Numbered from the stretch's first letter, positions 34,901 to 43,221 are shown. The stretch: 43,221 bases of DNA from Prevotella sp. (GCA_017389705.1 JAFPEE010000158.1:1-43221), one strand, 5' to 3'. A program made the numbers and translations. Notes: generated from the sequence alone by a model not told the origin.

Positions 34901-36130
34901 ATGACGAAATATAATACTACTACCCTCTCCAGTGGGCTTCGTGTCATCCATCTGCCCAGCACATCGCCCGTTGTCTATTGCGGCATCGGCATCAACGCTG
35001 GCTCCCGTCAGGAAACCGCTGGCGAGGAGGGCTTGGCCCACTTTTGCGAACATACCACCTTCAAGGGCACTCGCCGTCGTTCATCGCTGCAGATACTCAA
35101 CTGTCTGGAGAGTGTGGGTGGCGACCTCAATGCCTTTACCAATAAGGAAGATACCGTTTTCTACGCTGCCATCCAGCAAGAGCATTTCCTGCGCGCTGTC
35201 GATTTGCTGACGGATATCGTCTTCAACAGCCAGTATCCTCCACACGAGATAGAACACGAGGTGGACGTCATCTGCGACGAGATAGAGAGCTATAACGACT
35301 CACCTGCCGAGCTCATCTACGACGAATTCGAGAACCTGCTCTTCGCAGGGCATCCCCTGGGACATAATATCTTAGGTACACGCGAGCGCGTACTCTCCTT
35401 TACCAGCGACGATGCCCTCCGTTTCACCCGTCGCTACTATCGTCCTGACAATGCCATCTTCTTTGTCTATGGAAACATCAGCTTCCCCCGTCTGGTGAAG
35501 AACCTGGAGCAAAGGGTCCTGCGTCCTGACGTTGTCAGCGCATCAGAGGACAAGGCTCCTTACAAGGCTCTCCCGACAGCAGCAACCCCTACCCCTTCCT
35601 CCTCCGACGGCCACCATCAGGCTCACGTCATGCTGGGTAGCAAGGCTTATGCGTGGGATGACGAGCGACGCATGCCACTCTACCTGCTGAACAACATGCT
35701 GGGTGGTCCTGCCATGAATGCCCGGCTGAATCTCTCGCTACGCGAGCGCAACGGACTGGTATATACCGTCGAGAGCTCGATGGTAAGCTATAGCGACACA
35801 GGATGCTGGAGTGTCTACTTTGGCTGCGACCACCACGACGTAAAACGATGTCTGCACCTGGTGCATCGTGAATTAGACCGTATGATGCAACATCCCTTGA
35901 GCGAACGGCAGCTCACAGCAGCCAAACGACAGCTGAAGGGACAACTTGCCATTGCTTGCGACAACCGTGAACAGTATGCCCTGGACTTCGCCAAGCATTT
36001 CCTGCACTATGGACGAGAGCGCGACATCACCCATCTGCTGCAGCATATCGAGGCCATCACAGCCTCTCAGCTACAGGACGTTGCCCAGCAGATCTTTGCC
36101 CCTGAGCGCCTTCAGCAACTGATACTGTAG
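34901..36130 (+). CDS. M16 family zinc metallopeptidase
   Basis: A 409-residue insulinase-type peptidase. The inverted zinc motif H-x-x-E-H is at residues 47-51 (HFCEH) and the third ligand is Glu127 (CDEIESY), exactly 76 residues later as in the family. The second half has the usual inactive M16 fold (NNMLGGPAMNARLNLSLRERNGLVYTVESS). No signal peptide is visible with the ATG at 34901, so it is likely cytoplasmic; the frame stays open upstream to 34847 but that part contains the promoter box. M16 enzymes degrade oligopeptides or targeting peptides; the substrate here is unknown. A terminator follows. Confidence 0.92.
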   Translation: MTKYNTTTLSSGLRVIHLPSTSPVVYCGIGINAGSRQETAGEEGLAHFCEHTTFKGTRRRSSLQILNCLESVGGDLNAFTNKEDTVFYAAIQQEHFLRAVDLLTDIVFNSQYPPHEIEHEVDVICDEIESYNDSPAELIYDEFENLLFAGHPLGHNILGTRERVLSFTSDDALRFTRRYYRPDNAIFFVYGNISFPRLVKNLEQRVLRPDVVSASEDKAPYKALPTAATPTPSSSDGHHQAHVMLGSKAYAWDDERRMPLYLLNNMLGGPAMNARLNLSLRERNGLVYTVESSMVSYSDTGCWSVYFGCDHHDVKRCLHLVHRELDRMMQHPLSERQLTAAKRQLKGQLAIACDNREQYALDFAKHFLHYGRERDITHLLQHIEAITASQLQDVAQQIFAPERLQQLIL

Positions 36131-36142
36131 GATAAAGAAAAA

Positions 36143-36176
36143 AAAGGCACCTCGTTGTTCGCAACGGGGTGCCTTT
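36143..36176 (+). terminator. Intrinsic terminator of the M16 gene
   Basis: AAAGGCACCTCGTTG, loop TTCG, CAACGGGGTGCCTTT; a stem of 12 pairs (one G-T) plus three A-T pairs, capped by a UUCG-type tetraloop. Confidence 0.85.
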
Positions 36177-36188
36177 CTGAAGGGGGTT

Positions 36189-36223
36189 TTGAGCCGGGCG
36201 CTGCCAAACTTTGCCCGGCTCAA
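36189..36223. other. Perfect 11-bp inverted repeat
   Basis: TTGAGCCGGGC (36189-36199) pairs with GCCCGGCTCAA (36213-36223) around a 13-base loop. The right arm is repeated at 36235-36245, so the left arm can pair with either copy. Confidence 0.8.
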
Positions 36224-36260
36224 TGACTGTCTTTGCCCGGCTCAATGACAGTCTTTGCCC
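36209..36260. repeat. 22-nt tandem repeat
   Basis: CTTTGCCCGGCTCAATGACTGT (36209-36230) is followed directly by a copy with one change (36231-36252) and by a partial third copy (CTTTGCCC from 36253). It contains the right arm of the hairpin above. Confidence 0.88.
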
Positions 36261-36403
36261 CGCCCACGTCTGGACGGTCATGGCCTGCCGTGCACTACAG
36301 GCCTGCAGCTTCTAGTCCCTTTGGACGATGTTAACTGCGGTGCAAGGCGAGTGCGGAGGGGAAGCTCGCTTGGTCTTCGGAGGAAACAACGAAAGGCGGC
36401 AAG

Positions 36404-36742
36404 ATGCGCTGGGAAACCGAAAAGACGTGGAACACGAAAATGCGCATAAAGCGTTGGGGTTCGAATCAGTATTCAGCAGCAACGACTGCAGCTTCTATAC
36501 GAATAAAGAAAGTAAAGAAGCTGCAGCAGGCAGAGCAAGAACAGCAGAAAACTGCCACCGTTGTTGCCCAGGAACGTCAGCAGGCTGACCTGCAAAGGGA
36601 GGCCGAAACGGAACGATCGAAGAAAGAGGCTGGTGGACTTGACGAGGCCATCGCCAACAACCCCTCAGGCATCTTGGCGCACGTGATGCGAGAAAGGCAG
36701 AAGCGTGAGGCCAACGAGAAACAAAAAGCAAGTAAATCTTAA
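36404..36742 (+). CDS. Small hypothetical coiled-coil protein (doubtful)
   Basis: A 112-residue ORF. The first part is basic (residues of about 1-40); the second half is rich in Gln, Glu, Lys and Arg with a coiled-coil look (LQQAEQEQQ, ERQQADLQREAETER) and ends GILAHVMRERQKREANEK. Codon choice in the second half resembles neighbouring genes, which is the main reason to list it. The frame is open upstream to a stop near 36331, so it could be a remnant of a longer gene. I do not recognise the family. No promoter box is seen. The 36131-36997 spacer that holds it otherwise contains only repeats. Confidence 0.35.
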   Translation: MRWETEKTWNTKMRIKRWGSNQYSAATTAASIRIKKVKKLQQAEQEQQKTATVVAQERQQADLQREAETERSKKEAGGLDEAIANNPSGILAHVMRERQKREANEKQKASKS

Positions 36743-36844
36743 ATTTAAGCAGCGGACGACAACGGACAATAGGTTGGATTTGTTTTAGGTTAACGAATTG
36801 TTTGTGGTTCCCCGTCCGTGAGGATAGGGAACATTTTATTGCAA

Positions 36845-36965
36845 ATTTATTTGGTTTTTCGCTCGATTTGCACTATCTTTCTCCCTTGGAGAAGATAGGC
36901 TGCACCTCGGAAATGAAAATAAATCCTAATTTATTTTGCATTTCACTCGGTTTGCACTATCTTTG
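36845..36965. repeat. Direct-inverted-direct repeat cluster
   Basis: A 37-bp element occurs at 36845-36881 and again at 36929-36965 (31 of 37 bases equal). Between them, 36889-36924 is an imperfect inverted copy, from GAGAAGATAG to GAAATGAAAATAAAT. The last copy is also the promoter of the next gene. Confidence 0.82.
36935..36965 (+). promoter_or_regulatory. Canonical promoter of the membrane AraC regulator
   Basis: TTTG (36935-36938), exactly 19 bases, then TATCTTTG (36958-36965), 32 bases before the ATG at 36998. It is one of the best matches to the Bacteroides consensus in the window. The first repeat copy has the corresponding box spoiled to TATCTTTC. Confidence 0.8.
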
Positions 36966-36997
36966 CAGGCAGAACCATAAAAATTCGAACCAAGGAC

Positions 36998-38599
36998 ATG
37001 CAGAAACTACTAACAAGTACAATAGTAAGTGTACTGATTTTGATATGTTTAGGATGTAGCCGTCAGCAACCACGCTACGCGATTGGCGTATCGCAATGTT
37101 CTGAAGACATCTGGCGCGAGAAGCAGAACGCTGAGATGCGCATGGGATGTTATCTTCAGGACGGTGTGAAACTGTGCTTTGCTGCAGCCTACGACAGCGA
37201 CGAGCGACAAATACAGCAGATAGACAGTCTGCTGAAAACGGGTATTGACCTGCTTATTGTAGCTCCCAACCAGATACAGACCATCTCGCCTGCCATCGAC
37301 AGAGCCTACGACAGCGGCATCCCCGTCATCGTCTTCGAGCGTAAGACCAACTCGCAGAAGTATACTGCTTTCGTGAGTGCCGACAACTACGAGATGGGAC
37401 GTCAGATGGGCGAATATGTGGCTACCCGTTTGCACGACCACGGCAACGTGATAGAGGTAATGGGTCTGAAGGGCTCTTCACCAGCCATTGAGCGCCATGA
37501 GGGTTTCATGGAGGCACTGAGTCACTATCCGAACATCCATGTCCTGGCCACCCTGCAGGGCGACTGGACGGAAGAGTCAGCCCACCAGGCCGTGAAGGAA
37601 TGGCGCCAGAAACATCCCGACGAGCAGATAGACTTCGTCTTCGGACAGAACGACCGCATGGCTATCGGAGCCCGTAAAGCCCTACAGGAAAGCCAACAGC
37701 TAACAGCCAATAGCCATCAGCCCTTGTACTGCGGCATCGATGGTCTGCCAGGAAAGGACGGAGGCGTCCAACTGGTACGCGACTCCATTCTCGACGCCAC
37801 CTATATCTATCCTACCCATGGTGACCAGCTATTGCAGCTGGCTATCGACATCCTGGAAGGCAAGCCCTACCGGAAGGAGACGCTTCTCATGTCGGCCCTC
37901 GTTACCAACGACAATGCCCATCTGCTGGTGATGCAGAACGATGAGATTATTCGCCAGTCATCCTGGTTAGGCCAGCTGCACCAGAAGGCGGACACCTATC
38001 TGCAACAACTCGACAACCAGCGCATCATCACGCTGTTGGCCTGCATCGTCATCGTCCTGTTGCTGACGACACTGGTATTTTTCTATCGCTACCACCTTGG
38101 CAAGATGACCCTGCGCCGGGAGCGCGTAGTCAACACGCTGTGGAACCTGAAACCCGAGGACGTGGCATCGATAACCCCTGCAAAAGACACACCAGAGGAC
38201 GACAAACCCACCGAAGACACTGAGTCGACAGTAGCATCTGAGGACACTGACGCTGACAGTGCTCAGGAACTACCAGCCTCAGCATCTCTCTTCATCACCC
38301 GCTTCAAGGAGGTGGTAGAGGCCCGTTTGGAGAACAGCGAGCTCAGCGTGGAGGACCTGGCTGCCGACATGAATCTCAGTCGTGTGCAACTCTATCGTAA
38401 AGTCAAAGCCGTCACAGGTGCCACCCCCGTGGAAATTCTGCGTACTGCGCGCCTGAACCGTGGCTATCAGCTGTTGCTGACTACGGACAAGAGTGTCAGC
38501 GAGGTGGCCTATCTGGTAGGCTTCACTGCTCCCAGCTACTTCACCAAATGTTTCAAGGAAGAATACGGAAAGTTGCCTGGCGACGTACGACAATGCTGA
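36998..38599 (+). CDS. Transmembrane regulator: periplasmic sugar-binding domain fused to AraC HTH
   Basis: A 533-residue one-piece regulator. The N-terminal membrane signal (1-20, ending LGC, possibly a weak lipobox) precedes a type 1 periplasmic-binding domain of about 26-330 (YAIGVSQCSEDIWR, LLIVAPNQ, GIPVIVFERK, DNYEMGRQMGEYV, FGQNDRMAIGARKAL, YCGIDGLPG). A TM helix at 343-364 is followed by an acidic linker (388-428) and an AraC/XylS HTH of about 430-533 (LAADMNLSRVQLYRKVK, SVSEVAYLVGF, YFTKCFKEEYG). Classical hybrid two-component systems of Bacteroides have the same ends but a histidine kinase and receiver in between; none is here. It probably senses a sugar in the periplasm and controls the adjacent susCD. 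Confidence 0.88.
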   Translation: MQKLLTSTIVSVLILICLGCSRQQPRYAIGVSQCSEDIWREKQNAEMRMGCYLQDGVKLCFAAAYDSDERQIQQIDSLLKTGIDLLIVAPNQIQTISPAIDRAYDSGIPVIVFERKTNSQKYTAFVSADNYEMGRQMGEYVATRLHDHGNVIEVMGLKGSSPAIERHEGFMEALSHYPNIHVLATLQGDWTEESAHQAVKEWRQKHPDEQIDFVFGQNDRMAIGARKALQESQQLTANSHQPLYCGIDGLPGKDGGVQLVRDSILDATYIYPTHGDQLLQLAIDILEGKPYRKETLLMSALVTNDNAHLLVMQNDEIIRQSSWLGQLHQKADTYLQQLDNQRIITLLACIVIVLLLTTLVFFYRYHLGKMTLRRERVVNTLWNLKPEDVASITPAKDTPEDDKPTEDTESTVASEDTDADSAQELPASASLFITRFKEVVEARLENSELSVEDLAADMNLSRVQLYRKVKAVTGATPVEILRTARLNRGYQLLLTTDKSVSEVAYLVGFTAPSYFTKCFKEEYGKLPGDVRQC

Positions 38600-38633
38600 C
38601 AGGAAACCCCGTCATAGGGCATCGGTGCTTAAG

Positions 38634-38680
38634 AAAAATCGTTCAATGTCTATCAAAATTGTTGCATTGAACGATTTTTT
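38634..38680 (+). terminator. 15-bp stem-loop between regulator and susC
   Basis: AAAAATCGTTCAATG (38634-38648) pairs perfectly with 38665-38679 around a 16-base loop and ends in T residues. It probably terminates the regulator transcript, leaving susC to its own promoter. Confidence 0.72.
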
Positions 38681-38725
38681 TGGTCTCTTGAAACATCTTT
38701 TTTATCCTGTATACGCGAAAGAGCG

Positions 38726-38733
38726 TACTTTTG
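38726..38733 (+). promoter_or_regulatory. -7 box of the second susC
   Basis: TACTTTTG, 49 bases before the ATG at 38783. The -33 position lacks TTTG, which fits activation by the adjacent AraC-type regulator. Confidence 0.55.
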
Positions 38734-38782
38734 CTGCAGAATTTTAAGCAACAAGAGTACTAACAAAAAACCTATCAAGCAA

Positions 38783-41700
38783 ATGAAACAAGTGAAAAGA
38801 TTCATTCTGAGTTTCCTGGCTTTGACGCTATGTACATTAATGTACGCGCAACAGGAAATCACTGGTACGGTGACTGACGCCATGGGGCCTGTCATCGGTG
38901 CGACTGTCATGGAGAAGGGCACTACCAACGGTACCGTGACCGACTTCGACGGAAACTTTAAGTTGAAGGTGGAACCTGGCAAGATGCTGGTGTTCTCCTA
39001 CATTGGCTATCAGTCGCAGGAGCTGCCAGCCCAGAACGGGATGACAGTAACGCTGAAAGAAGACTCCCAGACCTTGAACGAGGTGGTGGTGACTGGTTAC
39101 CAGGTTCAGCGCAAGGCAGACCTGACGGGTTCTGTAGGCGTTGTGGAGACCAAGGACTTCAAGGCCAGCAACACAGACCCTATGGCTTCACTGCAGGGTA
39201 AAGTTCCCGGCATGACGATTACCTCTAACGGTTCGCCCTCTGGCGAGGCTAATGTACAGATTCGTGGTATCGGCTCTATGGGCGGATCAAGCACCGCTCC
39301 TCTCTACATTGTGGACGGTATGCCCTACAGCGGCTCGCTCAATAGCCTGAACCCCTCAGACATCGAGTCTATGCAGGTACTGAAGGATGCCGCCTCCGCC
39401 TCTATCTATGGTAGCCGAGCATCAAACGGTGTCGTTGTCATCACTACCAAGAAAGGTAAGAAGGGCGACAAGGTGAACATCGATTTCAATGCATCGGTTT
39501 CTATGTCGTGGATGACTCAGAAGATGAAGCTCCTCAACAGTCAGCAATATGCGACAGCCCTGGTTCAGGCTGCTCTCAATGACGGCAAGAACCCCGTTGA
39601 CTATGCCCAGAACTACGGTCTGGCCCTGAATGTAGAGGGTGGCACTCCTATTACCGTTTACAACCCCGCCACTGGAGTGATGGATTCGTACAGCGTAGGT
39701 GGTTTCTACGATGGCTTTATGAACGCTAAGAAGACCATGCCTTACAGTGATACGGACTGGGTAGATGAGATAGGACGTACTGGTATCACCCAGAACTACG
39801 ACCTTTCCTTCTCAAAGGCTACCGACAAGGGTTCATCGCTCTTCTCAGTTGGTTACAAGAAGGCTACCGGTGTGCTGAAGCATACTGACTTCGAGAACTT
39901 CTCGGCTCGTTTCAACAGTGTCTATAAGCTGAACAAGATTGTCAGCGTAGGCGAGAATGCTACTTTCTCTTATTCTACTAATGTTGACTGCGCTCCGTTG
40001 GAGAATGCCCTGAAGATAGCTCCTACACTTCCTGTCTACGAGATTGACGGCGAGACCTTCTCTGGTCCTGTAGGTGGTATGAGCGACCGTCAGAACCCCT
40101 TGCGCGAACTGTACCACAACAAGGACAACCGTCTGAAGAAGTGGCGCATCTTTGCTAACACATACGTTGACATCACCCCTATTAAGGGTATGTTGTTCCG
40201 TTCGAACTTCGGTATCGACTATACCAACAGCAACATCCGCAGCCTGCAGCACACCTGGGACTCTGACGTTGTCAAGAACAGCACCAGTGCCAGCACGATG
40301 TCGCAGACCCACAGCACCAAGTGGACATGGTCGAACACCCTGCAGTATAACTTCGATATTACAAAAGGGCACAACCTTAACGTTCTGCTCGGTCTGGAGA
40401 CCCACCAGGACAATGGTACCGACTTCTCTGCACGTCGTACAGGCTATCCTCTGGAGACGCTTGACTACATGTGGCCCAATGCCGGTACAGGCATCCAAAC
40501 CGTTACAGGTGCCGGCGACTCTTATAAGCTGATGTCTTACTTCGGTAAGATTGACTATAACTGGAACGACCTGCTGCTGGCATCGTTCACACTGCGTTAC
40601 GACGGTTCAAGCCGCTTCGGTAAGAACAACCAGTATGGTACTTTCCCATCAGTATCATTGGCCTACCGTCTCTCCAAGCACATCGATGCTCCTTGGCTCC
40701 GCGACTGGAAGATTCGTGCCAGCTTTGGTGTCACTGGTAACCAGGGCATGAACTCCAACACAGCACGCTACGGACTCTATGTGGCCAATTATGGTTCTGA
40801 CCGCGAGAACTCAACAGCTTACGACCTTAACCTGCAGGGCTCAGGCACACTGCCTTCTGGTTACTACAAATCGCAGTCAGCCAACGAAGACCTGAAGTGG
40901 GAGTCTTCTTCACAGTGGAACTTCGGTACCGACTTCTCACTCTTCGGAGGCGAACTGTACGGATCGTACGATCTGTTCTTCAAGGAGACCAAGGACATGC
41001 TCGTTCAGCCTGCCTTCCTCGGAGCCATCGGTTTTGGTGGTCAGACTTGGATCAATGGTCCTACGCTGAAGAACTGGGGTATGGAGCTCTCGCTGGGCTA
41101 CCGCCATCAGACAGCATACGGCTTGTCGTACAACATCACCGGTAATATTGACTTCTACCGTTCAAAGGTAACCTATCTGCCTGAGAACTCTAAGAACTCT
41201 TACGAGCACAACGACTTCCACAACCTGGCTAAGGACGCCAAGGCCTATGGTTCACTCATCGGCTATGTCGTTGAGGGTCTGTATCAGTCGCGTGAGGAAG
41301 TGTTGGCCTGCGGACAGACAGGTGCTCGTGTGGGTGGTCTGAAGTATGCCGATCTGAATGGTGACGGTAAAATCAATGAAAAGGACCGCACCTGGGTGTT
41401 CAATCCCGTACCCGACTTCTCATACGGCGTCAATATCGACTTGTCGTACCGCGACTTCGACTTCACCATGTTCTGGCAGGGTGTTGCCAATGTCGACATC
41501 ATCAACAATCAGAAATACCAAACCGACTTCTGGAGCATCACCGATGCAGGTTCTAACAAGGGTGAGCGTCTGGTGAATGCATGGACTCCTGCCAACAGCG
41601 GTTCAAGCATTCCTGCCCTGACAACTTCCAACGGTGCCGACGAAGGTCGTATGTCGTCCTACTTCGTCGAGAACGGTTCTTACATCAAGTTACGCACACT

Positions 41701-41890
41701 TCAGCTGGGTTACAGCTTGCCAACATCCCTGGTCAAGAAGCTGTTGCTGCAGAAGTCGCGTATCTATATCTCTGCTGACAACCTGCTGACCATCAAGTCA
41801 AGTTCGCTGACATGTTCCGATCCTGAGAACACTGCATGGAACTATCCTCACACTGCCTCGTTCACTATTGGTGTGCAGCTGGGCTTCTAA
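38783..41890 (+). CDS. susC: SusC/RagA-family TonB-dependent transporter (second locus)
   Basis: A 1035-residue outer-membrane transporter. Signal peptide of about 1-22 (LMYAQQ), carboxypeptidase-D-like domain (ITGTVTDAMGPVIGATV, DFDGNFKL, FSYIGYQSQE), TonB box region LNEVVVTGY, plug with VQIRGIGSMGG, LYIVDGMPYSG, DAASASIYGSRASNGVVVITTKKG, and a barrel ending in aromatic GVQLGF. It should import oligosaccharides with the SusD encoded 38 bases downstream. It lies 183 bases after the membrane AraC regulator on the same strand. The glycan is unknown because the enzymes of this locus lie beyond the window. Confidence 0.96.
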   Translation: MKQVKRFILSFLALTLCTLMYAQQEITGTVTDAMGPVIGATVMEKGTTNGTVTDFDGNFKLKVEPGKMLVFSYIGYQSQELPAQNGMTVTLKEDSQTLNEVVVTGYQVQRKADLTGSVGVVETKDFKASNTDPMASLQGKVPGMTITSNGSPSGEANVQIRGIGSMGGSSTAPLYIVDGMPYSGSLNSLNPSDIESMQVLKDAASASIYGSRASNGVVVITTKKGKKGDKVNIDFNASVSMSWMTQKMKLLNSQQYATALVQAALNDGKNPVDYAQNYGLALNVEGGTPITVYNPATGVMDSYSVGGFYDGFMNAKKTMPYSDTDWVDEIGRTGITQNYDLSFSKATDKGSSLFSVGYKKATGVLKHTDFENFSARFNSVYKLNKIVSVGENATFSYSTNVDCAPLENALKIAPTLPVYEIDGETFSGPVGGMSDRQNPLRELYHNKDNRLKKWRIFANTYVDITPIKGMLFRSNFGIDYTNSNIRSLQHTWDSDVVKNSTSASTMSQTHSTKWTWSNTLQYNFDITKGHNLNVLLGLETHQDNGTDFSARRTGYPLETLDYMWPNAGTGIQTVTGAGDSYKLMSYFGKIDYNWNDLLLASFTLRYDGSSRFGKNNQYGTFPSVSLAYRLSKHIDAPWLRDWKIRASFGVTGNQGMNSNTARYGLYVANYGSDRENSTAYDLNLQGSGTLPSGYYKSQSANEDLKWESSSQWNFGTDFSLFGGELYGSYDLFFKETKDMLVQPAFLGAIGFGGQTWINGPTLKNWGMELSLGYRHQTAYGLSYNITGNIDFYRSKVTYLPENSKNSYEHNDFHNLAKDAKAYGSLIGYVVEGLYQSREEVLACGQTGARVGGLKYADLNGDGKINEKDRTWVFNPVPDFSYGVNIDLSYRDFDFTMFWQGVANVDIINNQKYQTDFWSITDAGSNKGERLVNAWTPANSGSSIPALTTSNGADEGRMSSYFVENGSYIKLRTLQLGYSLPTSLVKKLLLQKSRIYISADNLLTIKSSSLTCSDPENTAWNYPHTASFTIGVQLGF

Positions 41891-41928
41891 GTAAAGGTAA
41901 AAAAGTATAAAGCTAAAAAAGTAAAGCA

Positions 41929-43221
41929 ATGAAAAAGATTAATCTATATATTTCCGTCTTACTGCTTTCTGTCTTTGCAGTATCATGTAGTGTCGACGAT
42001 GTGAAACCGCAGGGTACGCTTGATGAAGAAACAGCATTCTCAAGCCCTGACAAACTGGTCACCGCAGCCTATGCCAAACTGGGTGACGACTGGTACTCCT
42101 ATCCTTTTAACCTGTGGCCATATGGTGACATGAGTGCCGACGACTGCCTCAAAGGTGGTTCTGGTGAAAATGACACAGGTTATCACCCCATGGAGATTTT
42201 CTCTACCCTTCAGCCCGACCGTGGCGAGTTTGATGAACTATGGTATCAACTGTACAGTGCCATCTCACGCGTCAATCGTGCCATCGAAGCGCTTGACAAG
42301 ATGGAAGAGACCGCTGCTACCATACAGCTGAAAGCTGAAACGCGTTTCCTCCGTGGCCATTTCTACTACAAGCTACAACAGATGTGGTATGAGGTGCCTT
42401 TCGTCAAAGAGGGTATGGACAACGAAGCTATCGAGGCTTGCCCCCAGAGCTCGCACGACGAACTGATGCAGCTGATTGTCGACGACTTCCAGTATGCCTA
42501 CGAGAACCTGCCAACAGCTAATCCTGGCACAACAGGTCGCGCCCACAAGGTAGCTGCTGCTGCCTACCTGGCCAAGTGCTATCTGAACTGGGCCTATGGC
42601 GACGGCTATGAGGCTACCACGGGCTACAGCCATGTTGACAAGGCTAAGATCCAGAAGGTGCTGGACTACACCCTGGTGGTAAAGAACTCTCCCTACGACT
42701 ATCTCGACACCTACGGACACATCTTCCTGCAGGACTATGCTAACTCTGTAGAGAGCATCTTCGCCGTGCAGCACTCGAACAAGGCTGACGACGGCACTCA
42801 GTATGGTCGCGCCAACTGGTCGAACATGCTGAATGGTGTCTGGGGTATCTGGTCATGCGGCTGGGACTTCCACAAGCCTTCTCAGAACCTGGTCAATGCC
42901 TTCAAGACCAAGAATGGTCTGCCGATGGATAATTTCGACGAGGACCACAACGCCATCGTTGTCAACGGTGCTGACTCAAAGTACAAGTACGACCCCCGTC
43001 TGTTCCACACCGTGGGTATGCCTACCTATCCTTATAAGTATGAGGAGCAGTACACGCTGACCAAGGCCAACAGCCGTACGCCAAACACCTATGGCTACTA
43101 CTGCTCGATGAAGGAGATTCCTCAGCGCTCAAAGGGTGAAGACTATGACAACCCCTGGCAGGCCTTTGGTCAGAACGACTACGTGCTGCGCTATACCGAT
43201 GTGATGCTGATGCGTGCCGAG
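41929..43221 (+). CDS. susD: SusD/RagB-family lipoprotein, 3' end outside the window
   Basis: 431 residues are visible, in frame to the last base. The signal ends in a lipobox (AVSC, Cys20). SusD features: PQGTLDEETAFSSPDKLVTAAYAKLGD, the TPR helices (AETRFLRGHFYYKLQQMW, AHKVAAAAYLAKCYLNWAYG), and the start of the late motif YVLRYTDVMLMRAE at the window edge, which is normally followed by YAEA. The family is usually 500-600 residues, so about 100 or more are missing. Together with the SusC upstream it forms the import complex of the second locus. Start chosen at the ATG at 41929, 38 bases behind susC. Confidence 0.94.
   Translation, partial: MKKINLYISVLLLSVFAVSCSVDDVKPQGTLDEETAFSSPDKLVTAAYAKLGDDWYSYPFNLWPYGDMSADDCLKGGSGENDTGYHPMEIFSTLQPDRGEFDELWYQLYSAISRVNRAIEALDKMEETAATIQLKAETRFLRGHFYYKLQQMWYEVPFVKEGMDNEAIEACPQSSHDELMQLIVDDFQYAYENLPTANPGTTGRAHKVAAAAYLAKCYLNWAYGDGYEATTGYSHVDKAKIQKVLDYTLVVKNSPYDYLDTYGHIFLQDYANSVESIFAVQHSNKADDGTQYGRANWSNMLNGVWGIWSCGWDFHKPSQNLVNAFKTKNGLPMDNFDEDHNAIVVNGADSKYKYDPRLFHTVGMPTYPYKYEEQYTLTKANSRTPNTYGYYCSMKEIPQRSKGEDYDNPWQAFGQNDYVLRYTDVMLMRAE

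Noticed and set aside
36209..36260. CRISPR array
   Set aside because: The 22-nt units are directly adjacent with no spacers, and no cas genes are present.
36328..36588. 86-residue ORF overlapping the small coiled-coil ORF
   Set aside because: Different frame, Cys-rich low-likelihood composition, no start signal; the 36404-36742 frame has better codon use.
36998..38599. Classical hybrid two-component regulator
   Set aside because: No HisKA, HATPase or receiver motifs between the TM helix and the AraC domain; 533 residues is far below the usual 1300 or more.

Overview
The window looks like a chromosome segment from a gut or rumen Bacteroidales, most likely Prevotella/Segatella. The grounds are two SusC/SusD pairs, an S46 dipeptidyl-peptidase, LruC/DUF4842 lipoproteins, an Mfa2-like lipoprotein, many MKK..C lipoprotein signals, and Bacteroidetes-type promoters (TTTG, about 19-20 nt, TAnnTTTG) in most intergenic gaps. 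I saw no rRNA, tRNA, CRISPR array, transposase or integrase.

Layout. 1-3.9 kb: housekeeping genes: the 3' end of ruvB, then coaD and ybeY joined by ATGA overlaps, a convergent LOG-family gene, and a divergent DEAD-box RNA helicase with a DbpA-type RNA-binding domain. 3.9-8.8 kb: a minus-strand run of nucleoside-recognition (Gate) membrane protein, MATE-like polysaccharide flippase and an S46 peptidase whose specificity residue is of the DPP7 type. 8.9-17.9 kb: an accessory surface island of four LruC/DUF4842 lipoproteins (three minus, one plus) and one FimB/Mfa2-like lipoprotein. Two LruC genes share a gapless 996-bp near-identical block between unlike ends, which suggests module shuffling or gene conversion.

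18.0-29.1 kb: a xylan utilisation locus on the minus strand, in transcription order GH35 (own promoter), SusC, SusD, surface glycan-binding protein, and a GH10 xylanase whose catalytic domain is interrupted by three tandem CBM modules. 29.4-31.8 kb: polynucleotide phosphorylase with an Arg/Gly-rich tail made of 36-bp repeats. 31.9-34.8 kb: a minus-strand operon of PfkB sugar kinase, flavodiiron protein and PgeF/YfiH. 34.9-36.1 kb: an M16 peptidase, divergent from pfkB.

36.1-37.0 kb: a repeat-rich spacer with a hairpin plus 22-nt tandem repeats, a doubtful small coiled-coil ORF, and a direct-inverted-direct repeat cluster whose last copy is a near-ideal promoter. 37.0-43.2 kb: a second utilisation locus led by an unusual one-piece membrane regulator (periplasmic sugar-binding domain, one TM, AraC HTH, no kinase or receiver), then SusC and a SusD cut by the window end. 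The most interesting items are the LruC module-swapping island, the kinase-less transmembrane AraC regulator, the three-CBM insert in GH10, the 36.9-kb repeat element, and several promoters so close to their ATG that the mRNAs should be nearly leaderless.
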